Origin: Sulfurimicrobium lacus
GTDB taxonomy: Bacteria; Pseudomonadota; Gammaproteobacteria; Burkholderiales; Sulfuricellaceae
DNA: 64,000 nucleotides
Direction: 5' to 3'
NCBI RefSeq assembly: GCF_011764585.1
Contig: NZ_AP022853.1
Span: 789,501 to 853,500 of the forward strand
Under the pieces are notes generated by a model that was not told the DNA's origin, did not search any database, and saw only the letters and a list, made by a program, of their open reading frames with translations. Numbering within the stretch: the first letter of the stretch is position 1; each line of letters begins with the position of its first letter. Shown here piece after piece: positions 39,059 to 48,219 of this stretch. The position numbers were made by a program, and so were the translations under genes.

Positions 39059-40135
39059 TCAGGCGGCCTCCGCCATCTGTTTGAGCCTCACGTAATCGGT
39101 CTTGCCTGTGCCCAGCAGCGGCAGTTCGGCCAGCGGCACGATCTTGCGGGCGATCGCCAGTTCCGGGCTGCCGAGCTCGCGCGCGGCGTTGAGCAATGCT
39201 TCGCGGCTCAGCGCGGCATCGCTGGTGAAGAGCAGGATGTTCTCGCCGCGCTGCGCGTCGGTTTGCGTGGTGGCGGCGTGTTGGCCAGCGGGCGAGGCGA
39301 GGTTGGCGATCTGTTCCACCACTTCCAGCGACACCATTTCGCCGGCGATCTTGGCGAAGCGCTTGACCCGGCCGAGGATGCGCACGAAGCCGTCGGCGTC
39401 GATCTCGACCACGTCGCCGGTGCTGTACCAGCCGTCTTCGGGCGGTTTCAGCACGCCGGGGTGGTCGAACAGGTAGTAGCCCAGCATCACGTTGGGGCCG
39501 CGCACGCTGAGCAGGCCGCCGCGCTCGATGCCGGGAACGGCTTCCAGCCTGGATTGCAGGCCGGGCAGCAGCGGGCCGACGGTGCCGGTGCGGCAGGCCA
39601 TGGGCGTGTTCACGGCCAGCACCGGGGCGCATTCGGTGGCGCCGTAGCCTTCCAGGATGCGGATGCCGAATTTGTCCATCCAGGTCTTGCGCACTTCCTC
39701 GTTGAGTTTTTCCGCGCCGGCCACCACGTAGCGCAGCTTGTAGAAGTCGTAAGGGTGGGCGAAGCGGGCGTAGTTGCCGAGGAAGGTGCTGGTGCCGAAC
39801 AGCACGGTGCAGTTACGGTCGTAAATGATCTCGGGGATGATGCGGTAGTGCAGCGGCGAGGGGTAAAGGAACATTTTCGAGCCGGTCACCAGCGGCATGA
39901 TGCCGCCGCAGGTGAAGCCGAAGGCGTGGAACAGCGGCAGAGTGATCATGAATTTGTCCGACGGCGTGAAGTCGATCACCGAGCGGATCTGCGCGATATT
40001 GGCCAGGATGCCGCGATGCGAGTGCGCCACGCCCTTGGGCTTGCCTTCCGAGCCGGAAGTGAACAGCACCACGGCGGGATCGTCCGGCTGGACCTGCGGC
40101 ACGGCCAGCGCCGGCAGCCAGCGCGCGAAGCCCAT
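39059..40135 (-). CDS. aas: Aas, acyl-ACP synthetase half (frameshifted from the rest)
   Basis: 358 aa from the first ATG in this frame, though the frame is open back to the lesion at about 40217. It is an ANL-family adenylating domain: [19 protein letters not shown] (P-loop), [30 protein letters not shown], and [16 protein letters not shown] with the catalytic Lys near the C-terminus. It activates fatty acids for re-acylation of lysophospholipids taken in by LplT. In intact Aas this is joined to the N-terminal acyltransferase; here the two halves are in different frames. On its own it has no evident ribosome-binding site. Confidence 0.85.
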   Translation of the reverse strand: MGFARWLPALAVPQVQPDDPAVVLFTSGSEGKPKGVAHSHRGILANIAQIRSVIDFTPSDKFMITLPLFHAFGFTCGGIMPLVTGSKMFLYPSPLHYRIIPEIIYDRNCTVLFGTSTFLGNYARFAHPYDFYKLRYVVAGAEKLNEEVRKTWMDKFGIRILEGYGATECAPVLAVNTPMACRTGTVGPLLPGLQSRLEAVPGIERGGLLSVRGPNVMLGYYLFDHPGVLKPPEDGWYSTGDVVEIDADGFVRILGRVKRFAKIAGEMVSLEVVEQIANLASPAGQHAATTQTDAQRGENILLFTSDAALSREALLNAARELGSPELAIARKIVPLAELPLLGTGKTDYVRLKQMAEAA

Positions 40136-41178
40136 CAGCCACAGCTTGTCGCCCAGGCCGAACTGCGCGCGCAGCTCTTCCAGGTAGACGATGCGGATGT
40201 TTTCCAGCGCGGCGAGGGTTCAGCCAGCTTGGCGGCCTCCACGAACTGGCGCGAGGTGACGATGGTGCGCACCCCGGCCGCGATGCAGGCGTTCTGCATC
40301 CCGGCCGTGCCCGCCGTGTAGTTCAGCATGGCGGGGACGCGCCGCATGGCGCTCATGCCGAAAATCAGGCAGATGGTGCTGGTGACGTTGGGCAGCAGCA
40401 CCCCGACGTTCTCGCCCGGCGCGCTGATCTTGGTCGCCAGCCGCCCCAGCGCGAGGATTTTTTTCAGCAGCTGGCCGTAGGTCTCTTCCACCTGCTGCAT
40501 GTCCTCCAGCAGGCGCGTGCCGCGGCCATGGATGCGGATGGCGTCGAGCAGGGCGCTGAACAGCGTCTGCACCGGCTGAGAGGCGAACAGCATTTCCTGC
40601 ATCGTGCGGCGCATCGCGTCGCCCGCCATGCGGCGGCGCAGCTTGGCGCTGGGCGCGTCCGGCATGGCGATGGCGGTGGTGGGCAGGATGGAGAGGGTGA
40701 TCTTGGGGAGAATGCTGCGCGGATAGTTGCCGGACAAGCGGCTGAAGTAGGAGCGCGCCGCGCCGTCCAGCCTGATCGGCAGGATGGTGGCGCCGGTCTT
40801 GGCGGCGACGAAGCCGGGGCCGTCGTACACCTTCATCAGGCTGCCGGTCATGGTGATGCGCCCTTCCGGGAAGATCACCACGGATTCGCCCGCTTCCAGC
40901 AGCTTGATGACTTTCTTCATCGCCAGCGGGCTGGTCGGGTCCACTGCCAGATGCGGCACGCGGGCAAGCAGGAAACGGAACACGGGATTTTGCAGCACCG
41001 TGGTATGCACCAGGAAAGTCGCGCGGAAGGGCAGGAACAGGCCGATCAGCAGGCCGTCGAGAAACGACTCGTGGTTGGCGATGACCAGCAGCTTGCCGGT
41101 TTGCGGCAGGTTGGCGTTACCGTGAATCTCGATCCGGAACAGTATCCGGCAAAGCAGGCGCAGCAGCGTTTTCAACAT
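40135..41178 (-). CDS. aas: Aas, 2-acyl-GPE acyltransferase half (frameshifted)
   Basis: 347 codons; genuine Aas sequence up to residue about 320 ([18 protein letters not shown]), after which the frame gives out-of-frame sequence ([15 protein letters not shown]). Acyltransferase motifs NHESFLDG (H-x4-D) and [14 protein letters not shown] are intact, followed by the start of the adenylation domain. Adding one base near 40218-40222 restores [16 protein letters not shown] and joins this to the 39059-40135 half. The full product would be about 705 aa, the usual Aas length. Whether the lesion is real or an assembly error cannot be told here. Confidence 0.85.
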   Translation of the reverse strand: MLKTLLRLLCRILFRIEIHGNANLPQTGKLLVIANHESFLDGLLIGLFLPFRATFLVHTTVLQNPVFRFLLARVPHLAVDPTSPLAMKKVIKLLEAGESVVIFPEGRITMTGSLMKVYDGPGFVAAKTGATILPIRLDGAARSYFSRLSGNYPRSILPKITLSILPTTAIAMPDAPSAKLRRRMAGDAMRRTMQEMLFASQPVQTLFSALLDAIRIHGRGTRLLEDMQQVEETYGQLLKKILALGRLATKISAPGENVGVLLPNVTSTICLIFGMSAMRRVPAMLNYTAGTAGMQNACIAAGVRTIVTSRQFVEAAKLAEPSPRWKTSASSTWKSCARSSAWATSCG

Positions 41179-41203
41179 GTAACCTCCCTGTTTTTGTTAC
41201 TTT

Positions 41204-41515
41204 TTAGGTGTTGTTTCTGACGTAATCCAGCACGCGCTGCAAGGTGGCGGCGATGTTTTCCCGGTCGATCCAGAAATAGACCTCCTTGCCGATCTTTTCG
41301 CTTTGCAGGGCGCCGGCTTGATGCAGAATTTTGAGATGGTGCGACACCGTCGTGCGGCTCAGCGTGGAAGCGGCCACCAGTTGCGTGACGTTGAGGCGCT
41401 CGCCAGGCTGGAACGTCAGCAGAATGCGTTGACGCTGTTCGTCCCCCAGGGCGACGAACATGCTGGATACGTCGTGCCACTGGTTCGGGAGCTTCTGGAT
41501 GGAGTCGTTTGTCAT
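41204..41515 (-). CDS. ArsR-family transcriptional regulator
   Basis: 103 aa from ATG 41515; an ATG 18 nt upstream (41533) would add six residues. Winged helix of the ArsR/SmtB type: MFVALGDEQRQRILLTF, LNVTQLVAASTLSRTTVSHH, LKILHQAGALQSEKIGKEVY. The metal-binding ELCVCDL motif of ArsR is absent, so it is likely one of the non-metal members. It lies 25 nt upstream of aas on the same strand, so it may be cotranscribed with and regulate the lipid array. A TTTGTCAT/ATGACAAA inverted repeat lies at its start. Confidence 0.88.
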   Translation of the reverse strand: MTNDSIQKLPNQWHDVSSMFVALGDEQRQRILLTFQPGERLNVTQLVAASTLSRTTVSHHLKILHQAGALQSEKIGKEVYFWIDRENIAATLQRVLDYVRNNT

Positions 41516-41551
41516 GACCACATGTTTACACATTTAGTTATGTATGACAAA
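41508..41551. promoter_or_regulatory. Inverted repeat at the ArsR-type regulator start
   Basis: TTTGTCAT (41508-41515) and ATGACAAA (41544-41551) are perfect 8-bp inverted arms 28 nt apart, spanning the start region of the regulator. Autoregulation is plausible; the wide spacing makes a single dimer site uncertain. Confidence 0.35.
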
Positions 41552-41579
41552 TGTTTTATGGAGTTTTTTTCTGCGACGC

Positions 41580-41891
41580 TCAGCGGCCGCCCGTGACCAT
41601 CTGCGCGCGCTGGGTGATGCAGTCGCTGTCGCCCGCCTGATATTCCCGGCAGATCACGGGCCGGCGCTCGTAGATCCGGCACAGCATGGTGTCCCGGTCG
41701 AGCGCCGCGCACCAGCCATCGTCGCGCCGCGCCATGACCCACCCACCCCAGCGGTCCTGCCTGGTAAACGCGGCGGGGATGTCGTCGCCGGCCATCAGCA
41801 TGACCTCCAGCCGGCAGCAGCAGGCTTCGCAGGTGGAGCAGGTGATTTCAGGGGTGTTGGACATGTCGGTTTGCGCGTTCATGCGAGGCAT
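41580..41891 (-). CDS. YkgJ-family cysteine-cluster protein
   Basis: 103 aa from the longest ATG; starts at 41882 or 41864 are possible and none has a good ribosome-binding site. The Cys-rich N-terminus TCSTCEACCCRLEVML and later LCRIYERRPVICREYQ, with SDCI, are the YkgJ (CxBxxCC) zinc/iron-binding pattern. Function is unknown in the family. It is 46 nt from the ArsR gene, on the same strand and upstream. Confidence 0.82.
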   Translation of the reverse strand: MPRMNAQTDMSNTPEITCSTCEACCCRLEVMLMAGDDIPAAFTRQDRWGGWVMARRDDGWCAALDRDTMLCRIYERRPVICREYQAGDSDCITQRAQMVTGGR

Positions 41892-42026
41892 TTTCGCATG
41901 TGCAGTGGCAGGGGAAGTGCGTTATTTGCGCCCCCTCTACTCTCTAAATTACACCAACCGCTTGACGGTCAGCGTCACGCTGTGAGAACTAATGGGTGAC
42001 CCTTTAGTTGATAGGGCTCAATTTAA

Positions 42027-42048
42027 AACGGGAGCCTGAGCCCCCGTT
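42027..42048 (-). terminator. Hairpin terminator after the PEP-CTERM gene
   Basis: On the reverse strand AACGGG...CCCGTT forms a stem with the inner GGGCTC/GAGCCC-like bases, followed by a short T-rich stretch (TTTAAATT). It lies 24 nt past the stop of the gene at 42072. The T-run is weak. Confidence 0.5.
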
Positions 42049-42071
42049 AAACATTTCACCACCCGGCAAGA

Positions 42072-42740
42072 TCAATCAGGTTGCACGGCCTTGCGTCTAC
42101 GTACCACAGCACCCATCACACCCAGACCCGCCAGCATCAAAGCATAGGTTCCGGGTTCGGGGACAACGCTGGCACCAGGCGGCTGTGCCGCTGACAAATC
42201 GGCGCTGACTACCATATTACGCAACCCCCAGCCTTCGCCAACAGCGGGCTGAAGGCTGTAGCTAAACACAAAGGAGTTATTGCCGGACAATAATGTAAAG
42301 TCGACACTGAATTTTGCCAGACCGCCTTGATTAGAACCATTGTCTGTGTACGAAACAAGGTTGGCGTTTAGGGGATTAACATCAGGGTTATTATCATAAA
42401 GAACAGGGGCGCCGGGGTAAGAGCCCCCCATATTTAACAAAGCGCCAAAAGACACGCCATCTACTGTTGGGTCATTTACAAGGAACCCAAAACTATCGTA
42501 CACATCGTTTGTGCTGATGCGGGGCCCGTACCCATCAACGCCACCATAGCCAATAAGATCGAACGTAAGATGAGCTGACCCGACGGCTGACGCTGCAGGA
42601 GAAGTGACACCGCCCACATAAAACGATCCACTAATCGGTCCAATTTGGTCCGGTATTGTTGCGGAAAATGGCACCGACCATGCTGACTGGGCGAAGAGGC
42701 CTATGGCTGCAGCCGCAGCAAATTTCATTAAATTACGCAT
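42072..42740 (-). CDS. PEP-CTERM surface/secreted protein
   Basis: 222 aa. Signal peptide about 1-22 (MKFAAAAAIGLFAQSAWS), a beta-rich Gly/Asn/Ser body, and the C-terminal sorting signal VVPEPGTYALMLAGLGVMGA then VVRRRK: motif, hydrophobic helix and basic tail. Exosortase cleaves this tail during export, usually of biofilm-matrix-linked proteins. The body resembles no named domain. The exosortase encoded at 47360 may belong to a different dedicated set, so the one that processes this protein may be elsewhere. Confidence 0.9.
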   Translation of the reverse strand: MRNLMKFAAAAAIGLFAQSAWSVPFSATIPDQIGPISGSFYVGGVTSPAASAVGSAHLTFDLIGYGGVDGYGPRISTNDVYDSFGFLVNDPTVDGVSFGALLNMGGSYPGAPVLYDNNPDVNPLNANLVSYTDNGSNQGGLAKFSVDFTLLSGNNSFVFSYSLQPAVGEGWGLRNMVVSADLSAAQPPGASVVPEPGTYALMLAGLGVMGAVVRRRKAVQPD

Positions 42741-42998
42741 TTATTTAGCTTCCTTATTGGTTTAAAGAGCCAAGGATGAGAAAAACCCAACCTATAACTT
42801 CACCAGTTACAATTGTCGGCGCTCACCAAGACATAAGCATTGTCCGTGCCAGCGCGAAAGGTTGAATATATTCCTTTTAACTTCATCGTGTTGATGGTTT
42901 ACGCTGTGGTTTTTGGCAACCCGGTTGAGAAATTTTCGGGCGAGACTGTAAAAAATCCCGACATTCAAACTCGTCGATCCTGAATCACGGAAACGCTC

Positions 42999-43109
42999 GT
43001 AGGGCGCAATAACCAACGGGCATTGCGCCGCATGAAACCGCGCGGCACATCGACTGCAGTCGAGCCTTAACCTTCGCATGGTGTAATGCGCTATCGCTTC
43101 ACACCCTAC
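42999..43109. repeat. Intergenic palindromic repeat (GTAGGGCGCAAT family)
   Basis: Begins GTAGGGCGCAATAACCAACG, continues GGCATTGCGCC (a local inverted repeat GGCGCAAT/ATTGCGCC), and ends GGTGTAATGCGC...ACACCCTAC, the inverse of the start. Elements of this form are scattered through proteobacterial genomes between genes. It occupies part of the 395-nt gap 42741-43135, which holds no credible gene; the open frame at 42807-43079 is repeat-derived. Confidence 0.65.
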
Positions 43110-43135
43110 ATGCTAACCAGCCGCTTGCCCGTCAA

Positions 43136-43939
43136 TCAGCTTGCGCGCGGATCGCCGGCCAGGTAATTGCCGGTGGCTTTCCTGAACGCGTCGGAGGTGC
43201 GTTCGCCCGGCTTGCCGTCGACCTTGAGGTAGATGTCCGGCAGGGTGTTGAGGAAAGCCTGCAGTTCCCTGGCGTAGGGCAGTTCGGCATTGGGCGAGTA
43301 GCGCAGCAGCGGAAGCTTTTCCGCCGGTGCGCCGGGGGTGTGGGGCAGTTCCGCGGCGGGCAGGAGCAGGCCGCTTTCGGCCATGCGGCGCAGCAGCACG
43401 GCGGCGCCGATCTGCCGGGACATGGCGCTGGCCGACCAGCGGCCGTCCTGCACGTATTTGCCGCCGGCGTAGTTGTTCGAGCCGCCCCACAGGTAGGGGC
43501 TGAGGGTTTCCGGGTGGTAGAGGCGGTAGCCCCAGCCGTTATAGCTTTCGATGCGGTAGAGCGTGCCGGACAGGCTCCAGTCCTTCCAGCGGTCGAAGCG
43601 CTGAAAACGCAGCGCGTCGATGGCGCTGACTTCCCATACAAACGGCGGCGTGCCCTGCGGCGGGCGGTTGGCCGGCACGCGCACGGTGCGCGCGCTGAGC
43701 GGATCGCCGTTGTGCAGGTGCTTGTCGAAACTGCCGCTGCATTCCATCTGGTGCAGGACGGCGATCACGAGCCAGGGGACATCGGTTTCCGCCGCCACGG
43801 CGCGGTAGCGCGGCTGGCCATTGCGGATGCGCGCCAGTATGGCTTCCACTTCGCCCGCGCTTTCCGGCCGCAGGTTGCAGTTGTCGAACAGTCGCTGGTA
43901 TTCCGCCTTGAGCGGATCGGTGAGGGCTATGCTGGACAT
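43136..43939 (-). CDS. Lysozyme-like peptidoglycan-associated protein
   Basis: 267 aa. The pattern LKAEYQRLFDNCNLRPES, VPWLVIAVLHQMECSGSF, HLHNGDPLSARTVRVPANRP, and LESYNGWGYRL with SPYLWGGSNNY is that of a family of lysozyme-fold proteins, often fused to peptidoglycan-binding domains; the Glu in HQMECS is the likely catalytic acid. No signal peptide is visible, so export would need a holin or other route, or it acts after lysis. No phage genes are adjacent. The C-terminal part has no recognised peptidoglycan-binding repeat. Confidence 0.72.
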   Translation of the reverse strand: MSSIALTDPLKAEYQRLFDNCNLRPESAGEVEAILARIRNGQPRYRAVAAETDVPWLVIAVLHQMECSGSFDKHLHNGDPLSARTVRVPANRPPQGTPPFVWEVSAIDALRFQRFDRWKDWSLSGTLYRIESYNGWGYRLYHPETLSPYLWGGSNNYAGGKYVQDGRWSASAMSRQIGAAVLLRRMAESGLLLPAAELPHTPGAPAEKLPLLRYSPNAELPYARELQAFLNTLPDIYLKVDGKPGERTSDAFRKATGNYLAGDPRAS

Positions 43940-44168
43940 GATGGTCTCCCATGCGATGCTTCGCGAAGATATGCAGGAATCATTCTACGCGTTTGACATG
44001 GGGTGTCATCTTGCGCCCCAGCGCATCAGCTGCAATACTGACAAGCATGAAACATTTGCCCGCCAGACTCACTTCCCTGCGACGCCGCCACTCGCCTGCC
44101 CCTGGTGAGCCGGCTGGCTATGTTCGAGGATTGGATTCGGCTTAATCACCCGATCGACCCGCATATAG

Positions 44169-44197
44169 AAAAAGCCACGCACGCCGCGTGGCTTTTT
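44169..44197 (+). terminator. Rho-independent terminator or attenuator before argD
   Basis: AAAAAGCCACGC, ACGCC, GCGTGGCTTTTT: a strong stem with a run of eight T (44193-44200). It lies about 35 nt before the argD start, and no convincing plus-strand gene precedes it; the nearest upstream gene is divergent and starts at 43939. It may end a short leader or small RNA, or attenuate argD. Confidence 0.7.
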
Positions 44198-44232
44198 TTT
44201 CGTCCCCGCCCACCGCAACCAAAGGAGTAACC

Positions 44233-45417
44233 ATGAACCACTGCGACACTTCCGCCCTGATGTCCATCACCAACCGGCCCGACATCGTCTTTCACGAGGG
44301 CCACGGCTCCTGGCTGACCGACCACACCGGCAAGCGCTACCTGGATTTCGTCCAGGGATGGGCGGTCAACTGCCTGGGCCATTCGCCCGACGTGGTGGCG
44401 CAAGCCCTGGCCGAGCAGGCGAAACGCCTGATCAACCCGAGCCCGGCGTTCTACAACGCGCCCGCGGCGGAACTCGCTTCCTTGCTCACGCAAAACTCGG
44501 TCTTCGACCGGGTGTTCTTCGCCAACAGCGGCGCCGAGGCCAACGAGGGCGCCATCAAGCTGGCGCGCAAGTGGGGCCAGGTCAACAGGAACGGCGCGTT
44601 CGAAATCATCACCTTCGAAAACGGCTTTCACGGCCGCACCCTGGCTACCATGTCGGCCTCGGGCAAGCCCGGCTGGGATACCCTGTTCGCGCCCCAGGTG
44701 CCGGGCTTCCCGAAAGCGCGCTACAACGACATCGACTCGGTGGCCGCGCTGATCCGCGCGGAAACCGTTGCCGTGATGCTGGAACCGATCCAGGGCGAGG
44801 CCGGGGTGATCCCGGCGAGCGACGAATTCATGCGCGATTTGCGCGAACTGACCCGGCGGCACGGCCTGCTGCTGATCGTGGACGAGGTCCAGACCGGCAT
44901 GGGGAGAACCGGCAAGCTGTTCGCTTACGAACATGCGGGAATCGAACCCGATGTCATGACTTTGGGCAAAGGGATAGGCGGCGGCGTGCCGCTCTCGGCG
45001 CTGCTGGCGCGGGAGGAAGTGTGCTGTTTCCAGCCGGGCGACCAGGGCGGCACCTTCAACGGCAATCCGCTCATGTGCGCCGTCGGGCTGGCGGTCCTGC
45101 GCACGTTGCTGGCACCGGGATTCCTGCAATCGGTGGCGGACAAGGGTATCTACCTGGCACACGGGCTGGAAGCGCTGTCGGCCAGGCACGGACTTGGAAC
45201 CGAACGCGGTCAGGGCCTGTTGCGGGCGCTGACGCTCGATGGCGAGCGCGGCCCGGCCATTGTCGAAGCTGCCCGTCTGCATGAACCCACCGGTTTGCTG
45301 ATCAACTCGCCGCGCCCCAACCTGCTGAGATTCATGCCGGCGCTCAACGTCGAGCTGAACGAGATCGACCGCATGCTGGAAATCCTCGACGCCGTGATCT
45401 CGCCCGACCGAGCTTGA
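44233..45417 (+). CDS. argD: Acetylornithine/ornithine-type aminotransferase
   Basis: 394 aa from ATG 44233 with AAAGGAG upstream. Class-III PLP aminotransferase: [66 protein letters not shown], and the PLP lysine in [17 protein letters not shown]. Closest to ArgD (N-acetylornithine aminotransferase, arginine synthesis), although succinylornithine and related aminotransferases share these motifs. It stands alone, with a terminator-like hairpin in its leader, and converges on the GT51 gene. Confidence 0.82.
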   Translation: MNHCDTSALMSITNRPDIVFHEGHGSWLTDHTGKRYLDFVQGWAVNCLGHSPDVVAQALAEQAKRLINPSPAFYNAPAAELASLLTQNSVFDRVFFANSGAEANEGAIKLARKWGQVNRNGAFEIITFENGFHGRTLATMSASGKPGWDTLFAPQVPGFPKARYNDIDSVAALIRAETVAVMLEPIQGEAGVIPASDEFMRDLRELTRRHGLLLIVDEVQTGMGRTGKLFAYEHAGIEPDVMTLGKGIGGGVPLSALLAREEVCCFQPGDQGGTFNGNPLMCAVGLAVLRTLLAPGFLQSVADKGIYLAHGLEALSARHGLGTERGQGLLRALTLDGERGPAIVEAARLHEPTGLLINSPRPNLLRFMPALNVELNEIDRMLEILDAVISPDRA

Positions 45418-45444
45418 TGCGCCTTGGAGCGCATGGACATTGTT

Positions 45445-46707
45445 TCATCCGGGCGCATCCCAGCCCAGGCGGTGGCGGCGGCTGACGCGGGGGGTCTGGG
45501 CCAGCACCCATTTGAGCCGGCGGGCTTCCGGGGTGCGCGTGAGGAATTCCTGGCGGTAGGCGCGCTGCGGGTTGCGCAGGATGCCGCCGAGCCACGCGGC
45601 CTGCACCGGGTTGAGGTGTTCCGGTGCGCGGGCGAAGTAGACGCGCGCCGCGTCCGCCGCGCCGCAGATGCCGGGGCCCCAGTCGACGGTGTTGAGGTAG
45701 AGCGCGAGGATGCGCCACTTGCCCAGGGTGCGCTCCATTTCCACCGCGTACAGCAGCTCGCGCAGCTTGCGCGCGCCGTTGCGGTCGGCGCCGGTGTAGA
45801 GGTTTTTCGCCAGCTGCTGCGACAGAGTGCTGGCGCCGCGCCGTCCGTTGCGCTCGGCATCGGCGAGCAGCGGGACGAGCTCTTCCAGGTCGTAGCCGGG
45901 ATGTTGGTAGAAGCGGCCGTCCTCCGCCGCCAGCACCGCCCGCGGCAGGGCGCGGCCCATCCGGTCGGGCGCGAGCCAGCCCGGCGCGCGGTCGCCCCCG
46001 TGGCGCAGTTGCGGCGTCCCGCTGGCGTCGCGGCAGACGAAATCGACGGCGCCGTAGCGCAGCCGTTCCGTGCCCAGGCCGTACACCTCGAAGCCCTCCA
46101 GGCGGGGCGAGATCGACCATTTTCCGCTCGGCAACGAAAGCGTCCCGGCGGCGGAAAAATGCCCGAGGATGGTGGCGCGACCGGCTTCCGGGACGGCCGA
46201 GCGCAACAGCTCCAACACCCCCGCGATCTCGCTGCGCGGCAGCTCCCAGTTCAGCGCCAGCGCCCGTGCGTCGAGTGCGCCGCTGAAGATCAGGCGCTGC
46301 TCGGCGCCGCCGTTTGCCGCAGCCACCCAGCCCGAGACCCGGTTGCCGTCGCGCTGCAGGGCCAGGGTCATGGCGGACAGGCGCAGCGGCTCGGATGAGA
46401 GCTGCACGATGCGCACTTCGCACGGCGCGCAGCGCGCCACCAGCGCGCCGTCCCGGTCGGCCAGCGTCACCGTCCCGGCGCGCGTGCGCCAGCGGCTGCC
46501 GGCGAGCAGGCGCCGCCCCTGGGGCGAGGTGGCTGCGGCCAGCATGGGGGCGACTTTCAGGTGCAGGGTGGCAGTCCGTGTCAGCCGGAACGGGATCAGC
46601 CAGTCCTTGCCGGTCGGCGAGCCGACCAGCAGCAAGGCGGCGGCGAACAGCAGCAGAAGCAGCGCGATCAATATAGAAATCAGTCCGGCTTTAACCCAAT
46701 GCACCAT
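45445..46707 (-). CDS. GT51 peptidoglycan glycosyltransferase (MtgA-like)
   Basis: 420 aa from ATG 46707 (GGGGAG upstream). One N-terminal membrane helix (about 7-28, GLISILIALLLLLFAAALLL), a unique domain (about 50-230) not found in MtgA, and a GT51 domain with AVLAAEDGRFYQHPGYDLEE, RRGASTLSQQLAKNLYTG, and LALYLNTVDWGPGICGAADA. The catalytic Glu in EDGRFY is present. No transpeptidase domain. It is last in the leftward exosortase set, separated from the EpsI-like gene by a repeat element, so it may help place the exosorted protein in the envelope; that is inference. Confidence 0.85.
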   Translation of the reverse strand: MVHWVKAGLISILIALLLLLFAAALLLVGSPTGKDWLIPFRLTRTATLHLKVAPMLAAATSPQGRRLLAGSRWRTRAGTVTLADRDGALVARCAPCEVRIVQLSSEPLRLSAMTLALQRDGNRVSGWVAAANGGAEQRLIFSGALDARALALNWELPRSEIAGVLELLRSAVPEAGRATILGHFSAAGTLSLPSGKWSISPRLEGFEVYGLGTERLRYGAVDFVCRDASGTPQLRHGGDRAPGWLAPDRMGRALPRAVLAAEDGRFYQHPGYDLEELVPLLADAERNGRRGASTLSQQLAKNLYTGADRNGARKLRELLYAVEMERTLGKWRILALYLNTVDWGPGICGAADAARVYFARAPEHLNPVQAAWLGGILRNPQRAYRQEFLTRTPEARRLKWVLAQTPRVSRRHRLGWDAPG

Positions 46708-46745
46708 GATTTTCTCCCCACCCCTTATCAAAAAAACCGCAGTTC

Positions 46746-46826
46746 AAGCCACAGAGATCACAGAGGACACAGAGATGAAACGAGGGAATTTGCCTTTCCT
46801 CGGTGGCCTCTGTGTTCTCTGTGGCA
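46746..46826. repeat. Inverted-repeat element, copy 3
   Basis: Left arm AAGCCACAGAGATCACAGAG (from 46746) and right arm CCTCTGTGTTCTCTGTGGC (about 46807-46825) are inverted, with a roughly 30-nt centre. Same family as copies 1 and 2. It lies between the EpsI-like and GT51 genes. Confidence 0.75.
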
Positions 46827-46842
46827 AACGATTTTTTCAACT

Positions 46843-47376
46843 TCATTCCTCTACCTGCGTCACCGCCCACCACGGACCGCTTTCCCGTCCCAGCAGGGCC
46901 GACCAGTACCAGGACGAGGTGTCGGTCCAGTTGCCGTCCTGCCGGTCGAAAATGCGTTCGCACACCTTGAGGTGCCTGCCGTTCTTTTCGGCGGCGAAGC
47001 AGCGCCAGTTCCTCTCGTGCGCGTCGGTGTGCACGCGCGGCGGTTGCACGCTGTAGCCGAGGCCGCGGAAGCAGTCTGCGGCGGGGTGCAGCATGCGCGT
47101 GGGGCGGTCCATGACGCGCACGATCCAGACGTGCCGCCCGTCGCTGAAACGCGCGATGTGGCCGGGGAAGCGGCTGGCGAAGCTCTCTTCCAGCGCGGTA
47201 AGGGGATGCCGCAGCGGGGCAGCGCCCGCCGGCAGCCAGCGGGCTTCCGCCCATTCCGGGTTGGCGTTCGATTGCGGCGCAGGCGGCTCGGAGCCGCGCG
47301 CGAACAGCGGCAGCACGGCGGCGCACAGCAATGCCGCGAGGAAAAGAACGAGGATCGGTCTAGTGTTGCTCATCAC
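46843..47376 (-). CDS. epsI: EpsI-like exosortase-associated protein (DUF3485)
   Basis: 177 aa. Signal anchor about 5-26 (ILVLFLAALLCAAVLPLFA). The mature part has the EpsI-like centre RMLHPAADCFRGLGYSVQPP, with Cys and Tyr positions of the DUF3485 family, and conserved RNWRCFAAEKNG. EpsI proteins accompany exosortases and are needed for exopolysaccharide or PEP-CTERM handling; their activity is not established. The start overlaps the exosortase stop by 17 nt, which ties it to that enzyme. Confidence 0.75.
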   Translation of the reverse strand: MMSNTRPILVLFLAALLCAAVLPLFARGSEPPAPQSNANPEWAEARWLPAGAAPLRHPLTALEESFASRFPGHIARFSDGRHVWIVRVMDRPTRMLHPAADCFRGLGYSVQPPRVHTDAHERNWRCFAAEKNGRHLKVCERIFDRQDGNWTDTSSWYWSALLGRESGPWWAVTQVEE

Positions 47377-48175
47377 GCCTCCATGCGACGATCAGGTAAA
47401 GCGGCCACAGCGCCAGGCCGAACGCCAGCAGGCCGAGCGCGTCGTGGGTCCAGCCGGGCAGGCTGACGATGCCGGCTTCCTTGAAGAACAGCAGGGCGTT
47501 GCGCAGCACGTTGGCGGCCACCAGCAGCAGCAGCGCAGTGCCCAGGTTGAAGGCGGTGCGCCAGGTGGAAGCCCGGTACAGGTAGGACAGCAGCGCCGCG
47601 GCGAACAGCCCGACCCACAGCATGGTGACCCCGGCGCAGGGGGTGTCGACCAGGATGGTCTGGCCGTTCCACAGCAGCGCGGCGCCCTCCGGCGTGGCTT
47701 GCCAGCCGATCATCCCGAGGATCGCGGCGGCGCCCTGGGCGCACAGCCAGCGCAGCGGGTAGCCGAGGTAGAAGTTGAGCGAAGCGGCCAGCGGCAGGGT
47801 CAGCAGGGCGAGGAAGGCGAGGGAGGCACGCGGCCGTTCGGGCGGCAGCATCCCCGCCAGCAGGGTGGCGACTGCCAGCGTCGCCAGCGCCGCAGCGACG
47901 ATGGGCGGCAGGAAGGCCAGGCCCAGCGCGGCGGCGACCGAAAGCCCGCCCGCCACCGCCAGGCTGGCGCCGTGCGGCTGGCGTGTCAGCCGTTGCCGGT
48001 CGAGCCACACCAGGGCCGCCAGCGCCAGCAGCGCCACCACGCCCCACGGATCGTCCGACCCGTCCCCGGCGCGGCGCGCCATCCACACCCAGTGCGGCCA
48101 CAGCGCGGCGAGTTGCAGGGCCAGCAGCCAGAGCGGTGAAAGCGCCGTCGGCCGCCAACGAGTTATCCAGTTCAT
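47360..48175 (-). CDS. Exosortase (PEP-CTERM sorting transpeptidase)
   Basis: 271 aa from ATG 48175 (AAGGAAG upstream); the longer open frame runs into a GC-rich repeat and is not coding. Seven or eight membrane helices. The catalytic triad of the family is visible: Cys180 in VDTPCAGVTMLWVG, Arg225 in AANVLRNALLFF, His244 in GWTHDALGLLAFG. The CAGVTMLW form differs from the CSGL form of standard EpsH, suggesting a specialised subfamily. It lies between a VIT-VWA protein with its own sorting tail and an EpsI-like gene, and probably serves that target. Confidence 0.85.
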   Translation of the reverse strand: MNWITRWRPTALSPLWLLALQLAALWPHWVWMARRAGDGSDDPWGVVALLALAALVWLDRQRLTRQPHGASLAVAGGLSVAAALGLAFLPPIVAAALATLAVATLLAGMLPPERPRASLAFLALLTLPLAASLNFYLGYPLRWLCAQGAAAILGMIGWQATPEGAALLWNGQTILVDTPCAGVTMLWVGLFAAALLSYLYRASTWRTAFNLGTALLLLVAANVLRNALLFFKEAGIVSLPGWTHDALGLLAFGLALWPLYLIVAWRRDEQH

Positions 48176-48219
48176 TTGGTTCTTCCTTGTTAGTGAACCA
48201 TTGATTCGGTCCGAAATTT

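Noticed and set aside
42807-43079. 90-codon reverse frame
   Set aside because: Much of it is an intergenic repeat (42999-43109); no ribosome-binding site.
43136-43939. Prophage lysis gene
   Set aside because: Lysozyme-like, but there is no holin, spanin, structural or integrase gene around it.
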